Assembly (NCBI GenBank): GCA_013695055.1 | Contig: JACDBF010000210.1 | Coordinates: forward strand, 1-9,863 | From: Actinomycetota bacterium | GTDB taxonomy: Bacteria > Actinomycetota > CADDZG01 > WHSQ01 | Direction: 5' to 3' | DNA length: 9,863 bases | In this document: piece after piece, positions 7,124 through 9,863 of the stretch | How positions within the stretch are numbered: position 1 is the stretch's first letter | Layout: each line of letters opens with the position of its first letter | Notes under the pieces: generated by a model | What the model was told of the DNA's origin: nothing | The model's database searches: none | The model's input: the letters and a program-made list of their open reading frames with translations, nothing else | Position numbers and translations under genes: made by a program

Positions 7124-8191
7124 ATGACCGACATCCTTGCAATCATCGGAGATGGGGACGAGATCCCCGATGGCCCGCGGCCCCAGGGGCTCAGCGACAA
7201 GGCTCTGCTCCGGATCTTCTCGTGGCTCGTTCTCCTGCGAACTTTCGACGAACGCGCCGTCGCCCTCCAGAGGCAGGGCCGCATCGGGACCTATCCGATG
7301 TTCTGGGGCGAGGAAGCTACCCAGGCCGGCCCCCTGTTCGCGTGTGACGAGTCCGACTGGCTCTGGCCCTCGTACCGTCAGAGCGCGATCGGGATACTGC
7401 GCGGCCTGCCGGCCTCGACTCCCCTTCTCTACCGGCGGGGCATAGGCGGGGCCCACGGCTTTTGGAACCCGCGCACCTATCGCGTCGCCCCCATCTGCAT
7501 CCCTATCGGAACCCATCTTCCCCATGCAGTCGGGCTCGCGTGGGCGGCCCGGATGCGCGGGGAGTCCCTTGCCTCGCTCGTGTGGTTCGGGGACGGGGCC
7601 ACCTCCGAAGGCGATTTTCACGAAGCCATGAACTTCGCCGCCGTCTTCAAGGCCCCCGTGATCTTCTTCTGCGTCAACAACCAATGGGCGATCTCGACGC
7701 CCGTGAGCCGCCAAACGGCGACCGAGACGATCGCCGAGAAGGCCGTCGCCTACGGCATGCCGGCCGTCCGGGTGGACGGCTTCGACCCGCTGGCCTGCTG
7801 GAGCGCAACGCGCCAAGCGCTCGATCGAGCTCGCACCGGAGGCGGGCCTTTCCTGATCGAGGCCTACTGCTACCGGCTCGCGCCCCACGGCACGGCCGAT
7901 GATCCTTCTCGCTACCGGGATGAGGCCGAGGCCCGGCGCTGGAGGGCACTCGAGCCGGTCGGGCGCACGGCCGCCTACCTGCGCCGGCTCGGCGTGCTCG
8001 ACGACGAGAGAGAGGAGGCCGCTCGCCTCGAGGCGAGCGAGATCATGGCACGCGCGGTCGAAGACATGGAGGCCGTCGAGCGGCCCGGCCCGGCCATCCT
8101 CTTCGAGCCCGTCTATGGTTCGGCTATGCCCTGGACGCTCTCCGAGGGCCTATCGTCCTTCCCCGCCGAGTGGGTAGCAGGTGGCGCATAG
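7124..8191 (+). CDS. thiamine-diphosphate 2-oxoacid dehydrogenase E1 component, alpha subunit
   Basis: Alpha subunit of a pyruvate or branched-chain 2-oxoacid dehydrogenase E1; with a beta subunit it decarboxylates the oxoacid on thiamine diphosphate and passes the acyl group to E2. At 355 aa it has the family's usual length. The ThDP/Mg motif runs from GDGATSEGDFHEAMNF (156-171) to VNN (184-186). Upstream blocks LLRTFDERAV (37-46), GEEATQAG (62-69) and WPSYRQ (81-86) match E1-alpha, and YRLAPHGTADDPSRYR (250-265) is the phosphorylation-loop region. ATG 7124 is preferred over TTG 7112; only a weak GCGGG lies upstream. No E1-beta, E2 or lipoyl gene is adjacent, which is unusual. The last eight codons lie in the repeat element that begins at 8165. 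Confidence 0.92.
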   Translation: MTDILAIIGDGDEIPDGPRPQGLSDKALLRIFSWLVLLRTFDERAVALQRQGRIGTYPMFWGEEATQAGPLFACDESDWLWPSYRQSAIGILRGLPASTPLLYRRGIGGAHGFWNPRTYRVAPICIPIGTHLPHAVGLAWAARMRGESLASLVWFGDGATSEGDFHEAMNFAAVFKAPVIFFCVNNQWAISTPVSRQTATETIAEKAVAYGMPAVRVDGFDPLACWSATRQALDRARTGGGPFLIEAYCYRLAPHGTADDPSRYRDEAEARRWRALEPVGRTAAYLRRLGVLDDEREEAARLEASEIMARAVEDMEAVERPGPAILFEPVYGSAMPWTLSEGLSSFPAEWVAGGA

Positions 8192-8212
8192 CGCCACTCA
8201 GCACCCAGTCGG
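8168..8212 (+). repeat. 45-bp direct repeat, copy 1
   Basis: Matches copy 2, 61 bp downstream, at 42 of 45 positions. Its core is the 17-bp palindrome GTGGCGCATAGCGCCAC (8181-8197). Its own outer arms (GAGTGGGT and ACCCAGTC) mispair at one position, G against G. The E1-alpha stop codon TAG is at 8189-8191, inside the palindrome. Confidence 0.93.
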
Positions 8213-8228
8213 TGTGGGCCCTTCCGTC

Positions 8229-8273
8229 GACTGGGTAGCAGGTGGCGCATAGCGCCACTCATCACCCACTCGG
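8229..8273 (+). repeat. 45-bp direct repeat, copy 2
   Basis: Second copy of the element. It differs from copy 1 at three positions: 8231, 8263 and 8269. Two of these (C8231, C8269) restore pairing with the arms of copy 1 (G8208, G8170), while making a C-C mismatch within copy 2. The stop codon of the - strand ligase (8262-8264) lies in its right part. Confidence 0.93.
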
Positions 8274-9428
8274 CGAGGGCGTCGGGTTGGCGTTGGGGGG
8301 GTGGCGAACGATGACGACCTCGCGCGGCGCCTTGTATGCGGCCGCGTGTGCGGTCGCGAAGTCCCTGAGCTCGTCGAGGCTCGGCTCGGCTCCGGGGGCC
8401 GGAACGATCGCCGCAACGACGCGCTCGCCCCGCTCCCGATCGGGGCGCCCGTAGACGAAGGCGTGCTCGACCGAAGGATGCTCTTCGAGGAGGCTCGCCA
8501 CCTCCGATGGAGCGATCTTCTCTGCTCCGGAGATGATGACATCGTCCAGGCGACCCACTACCTGGAGGGTTCCATCAGCAAGCAGGCGCCCACGATCGGA
8601 CGTCTGAAACCAACCGTCTGTCAGGGCCGCAGAGGTCCTGTCGGGCCGAAGCCGGTAGCCGCTCATCAGCATCGGCCCCCGGATGGATATGCGGCCCCGG
8701 CCCCCGACCGCGATCTCGACATCATCGAGGGGGCGTCCGTCGTAGACGACTCCCCCGCACGTCTCGGTCATTCCATAAGTAGTCACCACGCGCGCGCCTC
8801 CGGCACGGGCGCGCGCGAGCAGAGAGCCGTCGGCCGGCCCTCCTCCAAGCAGGATGGCTCGCCAGCCCGACAGGTCGACGCGGGCGTCGAGCAGGCGGCG
8901 AAGCATCGTCGGAACCAGCGAGACGAATGCGGCCCGTCGCTCGCGTGCAAAGGAGGCGACCTCGAAGCGTTCGTGTATCACCGGCTCGCTTCCCCCGACC
9001 AACGATCTAACGAGTACCTGCATACCGGCGATGTGGTCCGGCGACAGACAGGAAAGCCAGCGCTCACCTGGGGCGGCTGAGAGCCGCTCGAGGCTTGCTC
9101 GCGCCGAGGCTTGCAGGACCGCATGGGTGAGCTCCACGCCCTTGGAGCGGCCGGTGGATCCCGAGGTTCTGATCACCAGGGCCACTCCGGCACCCACCTC
9201 AACCCCGTCCGTCGACGTGGTGGCGCCCTCTGAATCCACTATTCTCCCGGGTTTCAGCTCCGAGAAGGCGCGCTGGAGCTCGGGGCCGGGGAGGCGAGCA
9301 TCGAGGGGAAGAACCGCTGCGCCCTTGCCCCAGAGCTCTTGGAGCTCGGCCACAAAACGGGGGCCGGGGGGGAGCACGAGAGCGACCAGGCGTCCGCTAA
9401 CGTCACCCATGCCGCGGCTAGAGGCCAT
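8262..9428 (-). CDS. menE: MenE-like o-succinylbenzoate--CoA ligase (AMP-forming), altered C-terminus
   Basis: ANL-superfamily adenylating enzyme; beside menB it most likely activates o-succinylbenzoate to its CoA thioester for menaquinone synthesis. Seen: P-loop RTSGSTGRSKGVELTH (87-102), LSPDHIAGM (128-136), TYGMTETCGG (217-226), GWFQTSDRG with the ribose-binding Asp (D278), and GRLDDVIISGAEKIAP (292-307), the hinge and A8 region. The N-terminus is short: about 50 residues usual in ANL enzymes are missing, as also in short actinobacterial MenE proteins. The C-terminus reads YKAPREVVIVRHPPNANPTPSPSG and stops, without the expected GK-x-x-R (A10) lysine needed for adenylation; the end lies in the repeat element. 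ATG 9428 is used; no clear ribosome site is seen. It is divergent from menB, 50 bp between starts. Activity is uncertain because of the missing lysine. Confidence 0.82.
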   Translation of the reverse strand: MASSRGMGDVSGRLVALVLPPGPRFVAELQELWGKGAAVLPLDARLPGPELQRAFSELKPGRIVDSEGATTSTDGVEVGAGVALVIRTSGSTGRSKGVELTHAVLQASARASLERLSAAPGERWLSCLSPDHIAGMQVLVRSLVGGSEPVIHERFEVASFARERRAAFVSLVPTMLRRLLDARVDLSGWRAILLGGGPADGSLLARARAGGARVVTTYGMTETCGGVVYDGRPLDDVEIAVGGRGRISIRGPMLMSGYRLRPDRTSAALTDGWFQTSDRGRLLADGTLQVVGRLDDVIISGAEKIAPSEVASLLEEHPSVEHAFVYGRPDRERGERVVAAIVPAPGAEPSLDELRDFATAHAAAYKAPREVVIVRHPPNANPTPSPSG

Positions 9429-9458
9429 CGGCTGCTACGCTACCGCAACCATTCGAGT

Positions 9459-9479
9459 AATCACTCAGGAGCAATCACT
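9459..9479 (+). promoter_or_regulatory. menB ribosome-binding site between two direct repeats
   Basis: AGGAG (9467-9471) lies 7 nt before the TTG start of menB and decides that start. It sits between two identical heptamers AATCACT at 9459-9465 and 9473-9479, the second touching the start codon. The heptamers could be an operator or chance; the ribosome site itself is strong. Confidence 0.7.
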
Positions 9480-9863
9480 TGCACGATTGGGAACCCTCCG
9501 GCGAGTTCGAGGACATCGTCTACGAGACGTCCGCGGGCATGGCCAAGGTCACCATCGCCCGCCCCGAGGTGAGAAACGCCTTTCGCCCCCAAACCTTGTT
9601 CGAGCTGGCCGATGCCTTCGAGCGTGCGCGCGACGACCCCTCGATCGGGGTCGTGATCCTCACCGGGAAAGGCGACAAGGCGTTCTGCTCGGGGGGCGAC
9701 CAGCGCATCAGGGGCCAAGACGGCTACCGGGACGCCGAGGGGACGTGGCGCCTCAACGTCCTCGATCTTCAAGTCCAGATTCGCCGGCTCCCCAAGCCCG
9801 TGATCGCCATGGTCGCGGGCTACGCCATCGGAGGCGGCCACGTCCTCCACCTCGTGTGCGACC
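9479..9863 (+). CDS. menB: 1,4-dihydroxy-2-naphthoyl-CoA synthase MenB (3' partial)
   Basis: Crotonase-fold enzyme that closes the naphthoquinone ring of menaquinone from o-succinylbenzoyl-CoA, the product of MenE. The first 128 residues are present; the window ends before the remaining part of the protein. Diagnostic blocks: IARPEVRNAFRPQT, the CoA-contacting FCSGGDQRIRGQDGY, and IRRLPKPVIAMVAGYAIGGGHVLH with the oxyanion-hole glycines. These match MenB more closely than other enoyl-CoA hydratases, notably GGDQ-R and the GYAIGGGH stretch. The start TTG at 9479 is selected by AGGAG 7 nt upstream and by the sequence HDWEPSGEFEDIVYE, which is natural for a MenB N-terminus; the internal ATG at 9539 would cut into the domain. 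menE is divergent, so the two menaquinone genes are not one operon. Confidence 0.93.
   Translation, partial: MHDWEPSGEFEDIVYETSAGMAKVTIARPEVRNAFRPQTLFELADAFERARDDPSIGVVILTGKGDKAFCSGGDQRIRGQDGYRDAEGTWRLNVLDLQVQIRRLPKPVIAMVAGYAIGGGHVLHLVCD

Larger units (their letters stand above)
8165..8274. other. symmetric cloverleaf-like inverted/direct repeat element
   Basis: A 110-bp segment between convergent genes with four perfect stems: closing stem GCCGAGTGGGT (8165-8175) with ACCCACTCGGC (8264-8274), 11 bp; hairpin A GTGGCGC-ATA-GCGCCAC (8181-8197); middle arm ACCCAGTCG (8203-8211) with CGACTGGGT (8228-8236), 9 bp with a 16-nt loop; and hairpin B, identical to A, at 8242-8258. The four junction linkers are all 5 nt (8176-8180, 8198-8202, 8237-8241, 8259-8263). 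The fold is available on either strand. It covers the stop codons of both flanking genes, so it could act as a bidirectional terminator or mRNA stabiliser, although no T-tract follows. It could also be a REP/BIME-like or mobile element. Confidence 0.75.

Noticed and set aside
8165..8274. CRISPR array
   Set aside because: There are only two repeat units, the units are themselves palindromic, the gap between them is 16 bp, and no cas genes are seen.
8198..8542. - strand open frame across the repeat as an alternative 3' end of the ligase
   Set aside because: It is out of frame with the ligase; its peptide is Arg/Pro/Ser-rich and does not supply the missing GKxxR motif.

Overview
The window is high-GC bacterial DNA with densely packed genes, short intergenic gaps and Shine-Dalgarno sites. 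Its gene content suits an actinobacterium-like organism or another high-GC soil or environmental lineage: a fused SpoIIE-type phosphatase/anti-sigma kinase with STAS antagonists, an amino-acid ABC importer of a type common in such bacteria, a short MenE and a MenB. This lineage call is an inference; nothing here (no rRNA or other marker) fixes it.

Region 1 (1-2925, + strand) is a tightly spaced operon of the partner-switching kind. It starts with the 3' part of a regulator that carries a PP2C/SpoIIE phosphatase and an RsbW-like ATPase in one chain. Two tandem STAS-domain antagonists follow, then an unrecognised 278-residue protein. The usual logic is that the kinase domain phosphorylates a serine on the STAS protein, the phosphatase removes the phosphate, and the STAS state controls a downstream sigma factor or other target. 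No sigma factor is visible here.

Region 2 (about 2980-4416, + strand) is a phytoene-dehydrogenase-like FAD oxidoreductase in the same direction. Its reading frame runs intact through the Rossmann motif but has no ATG, GTG or TTG start. It meets, tail to tail, an ABC importer operon on the - strand (4436-6979): lipoprotein substrate-binding protein, single permease, ATPase.

Region 3 (7124-9863). A lone 2-oxoacid dehydrogenase E1-alpha gene (+) is divergent from the ABC operon and convergent with a MenE-like acyl-CoA ligase (-). menB (+, cut by the window end) is divergent from menE, so this end of the window belongs to menaquinone synthesis.

The most striking non-coding structure is at 8165-8274, between the convergent E1-alpha and menE genes. 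A 45-bp element occurs twice, 61 bp apart. The differences between the copies are arranged so that the segment folds as a symmetric cloverleaf: an 11-bp closing stem, two identical 7-bp hairpins, a 9-bp middle arm and four 5-nt linkers. Both flanking genes end inside it, and the ligase seems to lack its usual C-terminal lysine motif where it enters the element.
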